The notes: generated by a model not told the origin, from the sequence alone. Positions 33,629 through 41,729 are shown, counted from the stretch's first letter. The stretch is 64,000 bases of DNA from an uncultured Ruminiclostridium sp. (GCA_934454635.1 CAKSFR010000005.1:1-64000), one strand, 5' to 3'. Numbers and translations are program-made.

Positions 33629-34648
33629 ATGGGAACTACGACAATTTACCGTATAAACGAAACAGACCGCACGATAAATATCGCACAGTCTGTTAATGAT
33701 ACCGATGAAAGCTTACACGGCGCAGTTTTGAATACGAGAATGTACACTTTCGATGAGCTGATGAATCAGCATAAAGTGTTCTGCGAACATACCGAGCCTT
33801 ATGACGCTTTCAAGGACAGGCTCAACAGCGCCTTGCGTATTGACAAGAGCATTGAAGTCAGCACCGATGATATGATAGCAAGGTTTATAGCTGAATATGG
33901 GGAGAATATCTTTTTCAGAGGATATGTCAGCTCTGTTATTGAGTTCTATGACAAGGAGAGGCACGTCCTACTGAAACCGAATGACGTTGTTATCGCCAAG
34001 CTCAACAGAAGAAAGATACAGGACGAGGTTTCCCGAAAGCTAATGGAGTTCATGGATACGCAGTTCGCCCTGATGTGCAGTGATGCGTATTTCAGCCATA
34101 AGTCTACTATGGAGCATTTTATGATACAGTCCGGAAGAACGATAGTTGCTGCCGATGATTACACATTCAATGTGTTCCGTGAGAGCGACAACTGCCTGCT
34201 TACCATCCTTGCAGAGATCGGACAGCTCGTTCATCATAACAAGTGGATTGTCTGCGAGTGCGGATTCTGCCATAAGCTGTTCCTCGGAACGGAAGGGGCG
34301 GTCTGCTGTCACGCAACTGAGTGCATCGAAACTCAGAAACAACAGAAAGAAGCCATATACAAGGAGAACACCAAGGCATATTCAGCCGTGAAGCGTGATT
34401 ATGATGCCTATGTCCGCAGATATAAGAAGGTGCTTGTTGAAGCAGGTATTGAGAAGTATCACCCTGCTGAGTTCGACGAGTTTATGCAGGCGAAACAGGA
34501 GCGTATGGAAGATATGGACAAGCTCAAAAAACGCCTGATACGCAACGGTCTGCCGACCAAGGAGCTTGAAGACCTCTCAGCTAAGTATAAGACGGAGATC
34601 AAGGCTGTGGTCGAGGAGCTTGTGGAGAACTTTGGGAGGAAGGTATGA
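33629..34648 (+). CDS. uncharacterised protein with a CGNR-like zinc motif
   Basis: This 339-residue protein is not recognised overall. It contains a zinc-ribbon-like patch near residues 205-235 (CECGFCHKLFLGTEGAVCCH, then a further Cys) similar in spacing to CGNR fingers, followed by a charged coiled coil. ATG 33629 follows GAGGAGAG at good spacing, behind a consensus promoter and the TACGC cluster. It sits where elements A and C carry an Xre regulator, so a regulatory role is possible. Its stop overlaps an ATG at 34645, the start of an apparently lost downstream gene. Confidence 0.65.
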   Translation: MGTTTIYRINETDRTINIAQSVNDTDESLHGAVLNTRMYTFDELMNQHKVFCEHTEPYDAFKDRLNSALRIDKSIEVSTDDMIARFIAEYGENIFFRGYVSSVIEFYDKERHVLLKPNDVVIAKLNRRKIQDEVSRKLMEFMDTQFALMCSDAYFSHKSTMEHFMIQSGRTIVAADDYTFNVFRESDNCLLTILAEIGQLVHHNKWIVCECGFCHKLFLGTEGAVCCHATECIETQKQQKEAIYKENTKAYSAVKRDYDAYVRRYKKVLVEAGIEKYHPAEFDEFMQAKQERMEDMDKLKKRLIRNGLPTKELEDLSAKYKTEIKAVVEELVENFGRKV

Positions 34649-34690
34649 ACTTTGAATCCGGTCTGGGGTCAAAGTTGCTTAATAACAATA
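34645..34690 (+). pseudogene. 5' scrap of a gene replaced by cargo
   Basis: An ATG overlapping the stop of the zinc-motif gene (ATGA) opens a frame of about 16 codons in the GC-richer style of the backbone, then runs into the AT-rich cargo. A matching orphan 3' frame end lies at about 37311-37389. This suggests the cargo replaced or split a backbone gene; no homology search was possible. Confidence 0.4.
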
Positions 34691-34705
34691 TAAGGAGATG
34701 ATCTT

Positions 34706-36577
34706 ATGTTTTTTATCAGTTATGATACATGGAAAGAAATATGTGATATGTACTTTTCTCTATCATCTGGTTCAAAAAAATCATATTTACAATGGTTTCC
34801 GCTTTCTAAGCTTTCTAAAAACGATGAGAAAACAATAAGTAGCTTAGATTTTTATGAAAAATACATAGAAAAAGGCAGTTTTATACTTTTTGATAGGTCA
34901 TCAAATGTCACAGAAAACTATATACTAAAACCAGATGGAAGTTTTAGAGATGCTACATTGATTGATCCGGTTTTATACTTGGTATTGCAGTGTATAGGTA
35001 GAGAAATAAATAAAAAGTATAACTCTTTAAGACAGAGCAACATCTTAGTTCATTATGCTGGCAACTATGATAACAACGATTGCAAGTATAAAGCAGAGTA
35101 TGACACCTTTTTCAAAGAAATCAATGCCTCAGCGACTGAAAACAGTTATTTTATAAAGACTGATATTCGCAATTTCTTTTCAAACATCAATGTTGACAAA
35201 TTAATGAGGCAAATTGATAAGGTGTGTAACCAACCATCGCTTACAATCTCGCAGACTCAATTATTAGTATACAAATCATTATTGTTATATTGTGGTGATG
35301 GACGTTTTTCATTAGTGGAAAACAGTATAGCTTCATCATACTTAGCAACAATTGTTTACCTAGATGTAATTGATGAAAAATTATACAAATATTTATCTAA
35401 TAATGTAAAGTGCTTTTCTTCATTTCAAATGATAAGATATGTTGATGATCTTTATATACTTTTTAACTCAGATAGTGATTTCTCCGAGATACGTGAAGCA
35501 TATAATGAAATAAGGAATTATTACTCTTCGTTACTAAAAGATTTTGACCTATCGCTCAATACTAAAAAATGCAGTTTGAACAAAATAAGTATGATTAATG
35601 AAGAATTAAAAAAATCATTATATGACGAATTCTATAATGGCGAGAAGAGAAACATTGAAGACTTGTTTGAAGGTAGATTGCTCAAATTTTTAAATGATAT
35701 ATCATTCAACCTCATCTTTGATAGCATTGATGTTGACAAATACAACGCCTTAGTAAATGAACATTTTTCATCAGACGATATAGAATTCACACCTTCTGAA
35801 GTATATAATTACTTTGTTTACGAAAGCTCAAATATCATTCGAACTAAAGAAATAATTGATGTTATAAAAGATATCATAGATCAAAGCATATCATTTATAA
35901 GCCTTGATCCGAAAAGACTAACGGTGTTAATATTGAAAACCAGAGATGAAGAAGCAATAAAATCACTGCTTAATCAATTATTTTCAAGAAACAGAAATGA
36001 TGTATGGAATGCGTATGACACATCCATAGCAATAACATATTTGATTCAACGCCAATTTCAGCATCCAGACCTTCTGCTTATCCTAAAGAATAAGTCTCCT
36101 TTATTATATTCTTATTATGAAAACAATTGTCAACAATCATTTATAGATATATTTGAAGATGATGAAATGACAGAATTCTGCGATATTCTTGATATAGATC
36201 AAAAAGCACAATTTTTGTATTTTATGTACTTATGTGAGAGGCAAAAAAATAATATAATGGCAGCATATGCATACTATAAAAACTTTTTCGATAGGATGAC
36301 AGCTGATTTGGATTTCAAATATGTAAGCAAACTTAAAAAGCCTAATTATAAAGGATTTTATAAAGAAGGAGCAATAAAAACATTTTACAAAAATATCACT
36401 GACAGTGATTTGATAATAAAAACTGCACATGATCTTAGAAACGCCAATCCCCTTTCGCATTCGTCATCTGAATTACTTGATCATACAAATACGACAAAGG
36501 AATTATTGGATACAATTTGCAAATTAAGAGAAATTATAAATGAATACATTGAAAAAGGCAATGATAATCAGATTTAG
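34706..36577 (+). CDS. AbiA-like reverse transcriptase with C-terminal HEPN motif (anti-phage)
   Basis: This is a 623-residue protein. Reverse transcriptase motifs: FIKTDIRNFFSNIN with catalytic D153 (motif A), the SIASSYLATIVYLDVID region (motif B) and MIRYVDDLYILF with YVDD at 245-248. No maturase or integrase domain follows. Instead there is a long helical region and, near the end, LRNANPLSH (R578 to H585), a HEPN RNase-type R-x6-H motif. Length and order fit AbiA-type abortive-infection proteins, whose reverse transcriptases act in phage defence. ATG 34706 follows AAGGAG. It is strongly AT-rich, unlike the backbone, so acquired cargo. Confidence 0.85.
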   Translation: MFFISYDTWKEICDMYFSLSSGSKKSYLQWFPLSKLSKNDEKTISSLDFYEKYIEKGSFILFDRSSNVTENYILKPDGSFRDATLIDPVLYLVLQCIGREINKKYNSLRQSNILVHYAGNYDNNDCKYKAEYDTFFKEINASATENSYFIKTDIRNFFSNINVDKLMRQIDKVCNQPSLTISQTQLLVYKSLLLYCGDGRFSLVENSIASSYLATIVYLDVIDEKLYKYLSNNVKCFSSFQMIRYVDDLYILFNSDSDFSEIREAYNEIRNYYSSLLKDFDLSLNTKKCSLNKISMINEELKKSLYDEFYNGEKRNIEDLFEGRLLKFLNDISFNLIFDSIDVDKYNALVNEHFSSDDIEFTPSEVYNYFVYESSNIIRTKEIIDVIKDIIDQSISFISLDPKRLTVLILKTRDEEAIKSLLNQLFSRNRNDVWNAYDTSIAITYLIQRQFQHPDLLLILKNKSPLLYSYYENNCQQSFIDIFEDDEMTEFCDILDIDQKAQFLYFMYLCERQKNNIMAAYAYYKNFFDRMTADLDFKYVSKLKKPNYKGFYKEGAIKTFYKNITDSDLIIKTAHDLRNANPLSHSSSELLDHTNTTKELLDTICKLREIINEYIEKGNDNQI

Positions 36578-36689
36578 TTCTTGTATTGTGATAGGCGTCA
36601 AATTATAATAGTAAATGCAAAGCACGATTTTACAAAATCAGTTGTGACGAAATTGATAGAGTGAAGTCAAATTTAGATGGAGGATAAAA

Positions 36690-37322
36690 ATGAATAACAA
36701 TGCTAAATGGCTTAAAAATCTTGTTGATGATAAAATACTTAGTGATAACTTGATATTTATTTCGTTATTTATTGCAGTTTATGAGAACTTTTCGGATTAT
36801 GTAGTATCTAATATTGAATCTTTCTTATGCGAAGAATCCATTGAAAATGGCGAATATGTAATAAAGAAAACGCAGGTTTATCGTGACGAGATCAAAAATA
36901 GAGTTGTTGATGACAAAAACAATAAAGATATCACTAAAGCTTCGTTTCTATGGCTTAAGGATAATACTGCTATTTCTAGTGGCGACTATGAACTGTTTTT
37001 GAAATTAAAGGGTATAAGAAACAAATATGCACATGAATTGACAAGTATTATACTTTCGGGTATAGATGAAAAAGAAGATATCAAATTGTTTTTTGATATG
37101 ATTGCCTTATATAAAAAGATAACAAAATGGTGGTTCATCAATATTGAAGCACCCATATTGGGATGTGAAGTAGATGAAGAGGCTGAGATTTATAATTCTG
37201 CTAATGGAGCTTTTGATTTAATTATCAATGTGCTGTATAACGGAAAATCAGAAGAGTACAAAAAGATGCTTGAAGAATTAGAACAAAATGGAGTACCTCT
37301 ACACGGACAAGGGCAGCGGTAA
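36690..37322 (+). CDS. HEPN-domain protein next to the reverse transcriptase
   Basis: This 210-residue helical protein has a classic HEPN motif LKGIRNKYAHEL (R110, N111, H115), the signature of metal-independent RNases in toxin-antitoxin and phage defence. ATG 36690 follows GGAGG. It lies 112 bases after the reverse transcriptase gene with the same AT-rich composition, so the two likely came together. The last few residues (LHGQGQR) are in GC-richer sequence and may derive from the junction with the older element, hinting that the original C-terminus was altered. Confidence 0.72.
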   Translation: MNNNAKWLKNLVDDKILSDNLIFISLFIAVYENFSDYVVSNIESFLCEESIENGEYVIKKTQVYRDEIKNRVVDDKNNKDITKASFLWLKDNTAISSGDYELFLKLKGIRNKYAHELTSIILSGIDEKEDIKLFFDMIALYKKITKWWFINIEAPILGCEVDEEAEIYNSANGAFDLIINVLYNGKSEEYKKMLEELEQNGVPLHGQGQR

Positions 37323-37389
37323 GATACATAACTACGGTCTGAACTTTACGGATATGGATTTTCTCACGGAGTTTACGGGGATGAGTTAA
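37311..37389 (+). pseudogene. orphan 3' end of a backbone gene
   Basis: A frame reading DKGSGKIHNYGLNFTDMD and on to a TAA at 37387-37389 overlaps the end of the HEPN gene in another frame. It lacks a start, and its base use resembles the backbone, not the cargo. It appears to be the tail of a gene cut by the cargo insertion. Confidence 0.4.
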
Positions 37390-37392
37390 ATG

Positions 37393-37425
37393 AAGCTCTA
37401 TGGATTCAGTTTATCCATAGAGCTT
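37393..37425 (+). terminator. terminator after the RT-HEPN cargo
   Basis: Perfect 13-bp stem AAGCTCTATGGAT/ATCCATAGAGCTT followed by TTTTTG. Confidence 0.9.
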
Positions 37426-37553
37426 TTTTGTATATTGATGATAAGAATAGCATTCGTAATTTGTGCAAGCATACAAATTTATCATTTTAATACTACAAGT
37501 GCTTGCTTTTACTACATTATTGTGTTATACTACATTTTGAGAGGAGGTATTAT

Positions 37554-38063
37554 ATGAATACTTATACCGTTAAAGAAATTGCAGATATGCTCAAAACGAA
37601 TCCTGAAACTGTCAGACGTTGGATAAGGTTAGGAAAACTCGAAGCCGATCAGTCATCTCGAAAAGGTGGCAATGTTGTTTCTGAGCAGAGTTTAAATAAA
37701 TTCTTGAAAACCACTCCCAAATATGCGGGAATAGCCGCCAGCACAATAGGTTTGCTTGGTATCCCTGGATTAATTGCAGGCGTTCCTATATTAACTGCTA
37801 CTCTTTTAGGAACAATGGTTGCTCAAAAAAGCATCACTGAGGAGCGTTTGAAAAATGCTCAAATCTCTGTTTCAGAAATGCTTAAATTCATAGATACTTC
37901 AATTAAAAGTTCGGAAAAGACTATTTTAGCAAAAAAGGAGGAGATAAGCAAACTTGACCTTGAAATCAAAGCCGAGGAAAATCATGTACAAGAGCTTAGA
38001 GCACTGAAAGAAAAGCTGAAATCACAACGTAGTCAGGCAAGTTCTGACAGAGAGGAGAAATAA
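37554..38063 (+). CDS. HTH-hydrophobic-coiled-coil protein, first gene of an unrecognised cluster
   Basis: This 169-residue protein has a MerR/HTH_17-type DNA-binding helix-turn-helix (YTVKEIADMLKTNPETVRRW), a glycine-rich hydrophobic stretch (about residues 57-85, possibly one or two membrane segments) and a C-terminal coiled coil (about 110-165). ATG 37554 follows GAGGAGG. DNA-binding, membrane-like and coiled-coil parts in one short protein is an odd layout. It begins a tight five-gene run ending with an HNH nuclease. I do not recognise the family. Confidence 0.7.
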   Translation: MNTYTVKEIADMLKTNPETVRRWIRLGKLEADQSSRKGGNVVSEQSLNKFLKTTPKYAGIAASTIGLLGIPGLIAGVPILTATLLGTMVAQKSITEERLKNAQISVSEMLKFIDTSIKSSEKTILAKKEEISKLDLEIKAEENHVQELRALKEKLKSQRSQASSDREEK

Positions 38064-38066
38064 ATC

Positions 38067-38387
38067 ATGGCTTGGAATCCGAATGAAAAAGGTAGTTGGG
38101 CGTGGTTTACTAAAGAAGCGAGTGAACATGGAGGAGTGGAACCATATATCAATGATATAGAGGAGAATGCGAGAGCGAAAGCTCATGATGCAGACATGAA
38201 ACTTTTACCGTTCATCGTTGCAGGTGCCATCGGAGTTGGTGCTTTAGGAAAAACCGCATACGATAAGATTAAGCAGAAAATTGTTGATCGTAAAGCGTTA
38301 AAACAGAAATCTGATGCAGCTAAGGAAGCACTTATATGTGGTGCTAATAATTCTAAGGATTCTGACGAAGAGGAGGAAACAAAATGA
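38067..38387 (+). CDS. small protein with one hydrophobic segment, second gene of the cluster
   Basis: This 106-residue protein is not recognised. The N-terminus is polar (MAWNPNEKGSWAWFTKEAS), a hydrophobic segment LLPFIVAGAIGVGALG lies near residues 46-61, and the rest is charged and helical, ending in DSDEEEETK. It starts 3 bases after the first gene, with GAGGAG ahead of it, and overlaps the next gene by 4 bases (ATGA), so translation is coupled. Confidence 0.65.
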   Translation: MAWNPNEKGSWAWFTKEASEHGGVEPYINDIEENARAKAHDADMKLLPFIVAGAIGVGALGKTAYDKIKQKIVDRKALKQKSDAAKEALICGANNSKDSDEEEETK

Positions 38388-38614
38388 AATTAGGTCTTAT
38401 GAACAAGGGCGATAAAGTCTTATTCGTTAACGATAGATTTGTTGCTATCCAAAGGAAAAATGGTGAAGTCGACTTGATTCCATTTTTCTTTAATGATAAT
38501 GGAATTCCGTGTGTGGATACACAAAACATAACTACTATCACATATGGAACGAATATGGCTGAAATAAATGTAAAAACAGATGACGGCGGAGAAATCACCA
38601 TCTCAACATTTTAA
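38384..38614 (+). CDS. small beta-rich protein, third gene of the cluster
   Basis: This 76-residue protein is not recognised. The sequence alternates polar and hydrophobic residues (KVLFVNDRFVAIQRKNGEVDLIPFF), suggesting a small beta barrel. It overlaps the second gene by 4 bases and is preceded by GAGGAGG. No catalytic motif is visible. Confidence 0.62.
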   Translation: MKLGLMNKGDKVLFVNDRFVAIQRKNGEVDLIPFFFNDNGIPCVDTQNITTITYGTNMAEINVKTDDGGEITISTF

Positions 38615-38629
38615 AAGGGGGGATAAGGA

Positions 38630-38842
38630 ATGAGCGGAAAGAAAGATCAGGCTGTTGTATTTGTTATTGATGGGCTAACAGCAACTCAGGCAGGTAGACT
38701 AAAAGGAGCAATCTCTACGCAAAAAAGTAAAGTTGCTCCCCAAGCAAGAGGCTTGGCTTTTTCAGGTAATAGAAAAGATATAGGAAAAAACCTTACCGCC
38801 TCTACACAAAAGCTTTTGACAGATACAAAAGACCAGAAGTGA
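38630..38842 (+). CDS. small basic protein, fourth gene of the cluster
   Basis: This 70-residue basic protein is not recognised. It begins MSGKKDQAVVFVIDGLTATQ and is rich in Lys, Gln and Ser later on. ATG 38630 follows GGGGGGAT/AAGG-type ribosome binding sequence. It lies 15 bases after the third gene and 19 before the HNH gene. Confidence 0.6.
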   Translation: MSGKKDQAVVFVIDGLTATQAGRLKGAISTQKSKVAPQARGLAFSGNRKDIGKNLTASTQKLLTDTKDQK

Positions 38843-38861
38843 ATCAGCGGAGGTGAATACG

Positions 38862-39080
38862 ATGGCAAAGCGATCATCGGAGCATATAAAGGCTCAACGT
38901 CAAGGTAAAGAACGAGATAATTATACCTGCCAAATATGTGGCAGCACCGATAGAGTTCATGGGCATCATCTTTTAGATGTTCAGTTTAATGGCATAGCAA
39001 GTCCAGATAACATAGTAACCCTGTGTGAGAAACACCATAGAATGGTTCATCAAGGGTTAATTGATATAGATAAGTTCTGA
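38862..39080 (+). CDS. HNH endonuclease, fifth gene of the cluster
   Basis: This 72-residue protein is essentially one HNH nuclease domain: YTCQICGS with the first zinc Cys pair, VHGHHLLDV (catalytic His pair), NIVTLCEKHHRMVH with the second zinc pair and final His. ATG 38862 follows GGAGG at 9 bases; a GTG at 38853 touches the ribosome binding site and is unlikely. It is the only clear enzyme of the five-gene run and so the probable effector, if the run forms one system. Confidence 0.82.
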   Translation: MAKRSSEHIKAQRQGKERDNYTCQICGSTDRVHGHHLLDVQFNGIASPDNIVTLCEKHHRMVHQGLIDIDKF

Positions 39081-39142
39081 AGTTATCTCTCATTTGTACA
39101 TATAAAAATAAGGCAGGCTATTTGCATAGTCTGCCTTGTGTA

Positions 39143-39790
39143 TTATTCTGCTTTCTTTTCTGCTGCCACAGTATGGTTAGCATATGTGTTCCAATCAGGT
39201 TCATATGTATCATCAGCCTGATTTCCCCACATATCCCAACCTTCTCTGTCACCACGAGCAAATAATTCAAGCCTCGGACCAGAGGAACACGCTTCAATCA
39301 AGCTGACAAATTCGTCAGGCTTTCTGCTATGCTCTCTTTTCATAGTCCTCAATAAATTCACCTGTGAGCGTCCTGGCTGCAACGTTCTGTTCTTATCTCC
39401 CTTTATTCCAAATAGTAGAATCTCAGTCACATTTCGGAAATAGAAACCAACACCTCTGCCGTCAGGTTGTCCATCTTTGCGAACCTTTTCCCATATCAAA
39501 TTGGTTTTATACTCGAACCCCCACGCTTTCATTACTTCAAGTCCTTCAGGTAAAAGAGCATTCGGCACCCAAAGGTAAAGGTGACTCTTTTCGTCAGCAA
39601 CCTCTGAAACAGGCAGAGCCTTTATTTCATCAAGTGTCATTGTGGAGTATCTACTGAGTCTTTTATGCTCAGGAGCGACCTTACCAGTCCTGTTCTGAAA
39701 CTGCCATGGTGGATCGGCGTATATAGTCTTATATTTCTTTCCGCTTGTAAAAGAAATAAAATCAGCAATCGTTTCGTCTAATGTACTCAT
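39143..39790 (-). CDS. MT-A70 family adenine DNA methyltransferase
   Basis: This 215-residue methyltransferase has the catalytic DPPW motif (TIYADPPWQFQNR near residue 30) of the MT-A70 family and a SAM-binding end (NVTEILLFGIKG). It makes N6-methyladenine. ATG 39790 overlaps the stop of the upstream endonuclease gene (TAATG), and the open frame upstream belongs to that gene. Paired with a BglII/BstYI-type nuclease it should protect the same GATC-containing site. Confidence 0.9.
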   Translation of the reverse strand: MSTLDETIADFISFTSGKKYKTIYADPPWQFQNRTGKVAPEHKRLSRYSTMTLDEIKALPVSEVADEKSHLYLWVPNALLPEGLEVMKAWGFEYKTNLIWEKVRKDGQPDGRGVGFYFRNVTEILLFGIKGDKNRTLQPGRSQVNLLRTMKREHSRKPDEFVSLIEACSSGPRLELFARGDREGWDMWGNQADDTYEPDWNTYANHTVAAEKKAE

Positions 39791-40437
39791 TATTCGTAAC
39801 CCTCTATACAAGATTTCTTTATTCCGACTGCCAAAATAGGACAGCCGCCGTTTCTTCTTGAATCAAGTCTATAAGTGAGCTTACCCATCCAAGTGGTTGA
39901 CGCACCATATTTAGATATAATGTCTATCTTCTTGAATATGTCGTTTAGTTCCTCCGACCTTGTAACGATTATTCCAACATCTATGATGCCGCAATCAAAG
40001 TATGTACGCATCGCCAGCAAGTCACGGTCAAATGTCTGATCTTTACTGTTCCATTCAAGGTCAAAAGCGACCTTATTCTTTAAGAAGTCAATGTTATGAC
40101 CGTCAATGTAACCCTCAATCATTTTTTCTTCAAACGGCTCATTTGCAAAACGTCCTCTGCGCTGTGCATTCTGTCTCGGATACATCTTTACAAGGAGATC
40201 GCCCGTAATACGAATTTCTCTCCAACCATATGGGTACAATACATCATCGAATTTCTTTGGTATCGGACTTTCATTTCCACCGGCTTTTTTCAGATCATCT
40301 ACCGATATTTTCAGCTTTCTCAAACAATCCTGTATTTCTTCCCATTCTGTCGGGAAAGCATCCGACAAAATCTCTAAAGCATGACCATAATTGTGAAATT
40401 CATATTTATTATTCAAATCCTCTGGTATAGGTAACAT
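39790..40437 (-). CDS. BglII/BstYI-family type II restriction endonuclease
   Basis: This 215-residue protein matches the BglII/BstYI family: YGWREIRITGDLLVKM, EGYIDGHNIDFLKNKVAFDLEWNSKDQTFDRDL (the active-site region), YFDCGIIDVGIIVTRS and YGASTTWMGKL. Family members cut AGATCT or RGATCY. I chose ATG 40437, which has AGGCGG 9 bases upstream, over GTG 40446. It forms an operon with the MT-A70 methylase; nuclease first, methylase second, translationally coupled. Confidence 0.9.
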   Translation of the reverse strand: MLPIPEDLNNKYEFHNYGHALEILSDAFPTEWEEIQDCLRKLKISVDDLKKAGGNESPIPKKFDDVLYPYGWREIRITGDLLVKMYPRQNAQRRGRFANEPFEEKMIEGYIDGHNIDFLKNKVAFDLEWNSKDQTFDRDLLAMRTYFDCGIIDVGIIVTRSEELNDIFKKIDIISKYGASTTWMGKLTYRLDSRRNGGCPILAVGIKKSCIEGYE

Positions 40438-40508
40438 TATAGACACCGCCTTTATCGAAGCTAATAGCTGATTGCTAATGCAGTTTTCAACGAAGATATA
40501 ACTATATA

Positions 40509-40537
40509 ATTATAGCACATTTTAGTTGCCTTGTCAA
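40509..40537 (-). promoter_or_regulatory. promoter of the restriction-modification operon
   Basis: Minus strand TTGACA (40537-40532) and TATAAT (40514-40509) with a 17-base spacer, about 70 bases before the endonuclease start. Confidence 0.85.
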
Positions 40538-40585
40538 TCAGCAAATCGGCTATTTTAGCCTGATTTAAAGCAAGTATAAATAATC

Positions 40586-41002
40586 TCAAATATAAACCAT
40601 ATACTCAAACACTGTTTCTCTCGCCATACTTACGAAGCAGTTTTCAAGACCGAGCATTTTCTCGGCATCGGCGGCGATAACAGCTTTCTGATAGCAGCTG
40701 TCAGTCTGCTTCCAAAGTTCAACCTGGCGAGCGATAGCTTCACCGACTTTCAGCTCCATATCATCGAGGTACTGTATGATCATACCCTCATTGACGAGCC
40801 TGCGAAGTCTATCAGGGCAATGGCTGTCAGAGAAATGAAGATGATACCTGATGAAATCGGTGTGGTAAGTCTTGCTCTCCTCGTTCTGCGTATCGTCATT
40901 GAATTTGGTGACGGTCATTGTGTTTGTGTCAAGTCTCCACAGCGGAACGTATTTCCTTTTCAGCGAGCTGTATGCGGTTTGTTCACTCTTGTATCTACTC
41001 AT
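40586..41002 (-). CDS. uncharacterised small protein (possibly TnpV-like)
   Basis: This 138-residue protein has a start at ATG 41002 preceded by GAAGG, right after the helix-turn-helix gene. The C-terminal half (VGEAIARQVELWKQTD ... ARETVFEYMVYI) has a faint TnpV-like pattern similar to the protein at 21344-21634, but I cannot confirm it. It and the next gene may be remains of a second element copy at the right end of B. Confidence 0.5.
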   Translation of the reverse strand: MSRYKSEQTAYSSLKRKYVPLWRLDTNTMTVTKFNDDTQNEESKTYHTDFIRYHLHFSDSHCPDRLRRLVNEGMIIQYLDDMELKVGEAIARQVELWKQTDSCYQKAVIAADAEKMLGLENCFVSMARETVFEYMVYI

Positions 41003-41005
41003 AAC

Positions 41006-41317
41006 TCATACCTTCTCAATTCCACTGAAATAGCAAAGCAGGCTCTCTTTGTTGACGAGATATTTTCCACGGATACCTTCACCTGTGCGGAAAGCTTTGA
41101 TTTTTCCTTGTGCTATCAGCATACGGATAGAATGTTCAGAAATACCCTCTATCAACTCAGTACACTCCTTGATAGTCAGCATCCTAACCGACTGCACCGG
41201 AGCTTTGACAGACTTTGAAGCGGTTGCAGGCTGTTCCTGAACTTCTTCCTCGGCAGTCAGTTGAAGTAAAAGGTTAATGATGGTGTTTACGATCTCACGT
41301 TTTTCTGCTATTGTCAT
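41006..41317 (-). CDS. helix-turn-helix (excisionase-like) protein, paralogue of 31486-31782
   Basis: This 103-residue protein has the same layout as the backbone protein at 31486-31782: N-terminal helices, variable linker, then MLTIKECTELIEGISEHSIRML and FRTGEGIRGKYLVNKESLL. ATG 41317 follows AAAGGAAG. A second copy beside the right arm sites suggests either a dedicated excision factor or a relic of a related element recombined into B. Confidence 0.72.
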   Translation of the reverse strand: MTIAEKREIVNTIINLLLQLTAEEEVQEQPATASKSVKAPVQSVRMLTIKECTELIEGISEHSIRMLIAQGKIKAFRTGEGIRGKYLVNKESLLCYFSGIEKV

Positions 41318-41398
41318 AATGATCTTCCTTTCGTGGGCGGAGTTCTCATAGTCTCTCACCACAGTTCTCAAAATTGATACAGAGATATGCAATAGCGT

Positions 41399-41426
41399 TG
41401 GTCAATTAAGGTCAAGTAGTGGTCAA
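41399..41426 (+). repeat. arm-type repeats at right end of element B
   Basis: TGGTCAA at 41399, AGGTCAA at 41409 and TGGTCAA at 41420, spaced 10 and 11 bases. They match the left-end copies at 28011-28043. Confidence 0.75.
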
Positions 41427-41586
41427 CTGAGTTACAAGAGAACGGCAGAGACTTTGAAATCCAGCAGAACCGAAGTTCTTGTAACTCAATCCAAACGCCG
41501 TATTTACGGCACTTTTTGAAGAAAAGGATAATTTATGTGAAGATGCCTGAATACCAGTTCTGGGTTAGCCGAACATTCGGGGTAAA

Positions 41587-41600
41587 CTCGAAGAGATAAT
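41587..41600 (+). repeat. attachment site at the B/C junction (diverged)
   Basis: CTCGAAGAGATAAT differs at one base from CTCCAAGAGATAAT of rpsI. The flanks also differ, so the strand-exchange core is probably within AAGAGATAAT. Confidence 0.8.
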
Positions 41601-41687
41601 TTATTTATCCTTGTCTGTCTGCTCGCGCAGCACAAATGTGGATTTAAAGCGGTTTGCATTTATATTGCAAGTGAAGAAAATTCACCC

Positions 41688-41719
41688 GTGTGTAACAAGT
41701 GTGCAGCAGGTGTGCAACA
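41688..41719 (+). repeat. arm-type repeats at left end of element C
   Basis: GTGTGTAACA (41688), GTGTGCAGCA (41699) and GTGTGCAACA (41710), exactly 11 bases apart. Copies recur inside the right end (48005-48025). Confidence 0.78.
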
Positions 41720-41729
41720 AAACAATATT

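Larger units (their letters stand above)
27955..41600. mobile_element. integrative mobilizable element B
   Basis: A 13.6-kb element lies between the att copies at 27955 and 41587. The backbone is integrase, MobV relaxase, CHC2 zinc-finger protein, helix-turn-helix protein and DUF3987 protein (minus strand), then a zinc-motif protein (plus strand). Cargo spans 34.7-40.5 kb: a reverse transcriptase, a HEPN protein, an unrecognised five-gene cluster and a restriction-modification system. TGGTCAA repeats lie inside both ends. There are no conjugation channel genes. Confidence 0.85.

Noticed and set aside
34706..36690. Reverse transcriptase as a retron, group II intron or diversity-generating element
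   Set aside because: There is no maturase or endonuclease domain, no msr-msd-like inverted structure next to it, no template/variable repeat pair, and the protein ends in a HEPN motif as in Abi reverse transcriptases.
37600..38840. Five-gene cluster as phage structural or holin genes
   Set aside because: No tail, capsid or lysis motif is visible and the first gene is a DNA-binding protein; still, the family is unknown, so it is reported as unrecognised rather than as a defence system.
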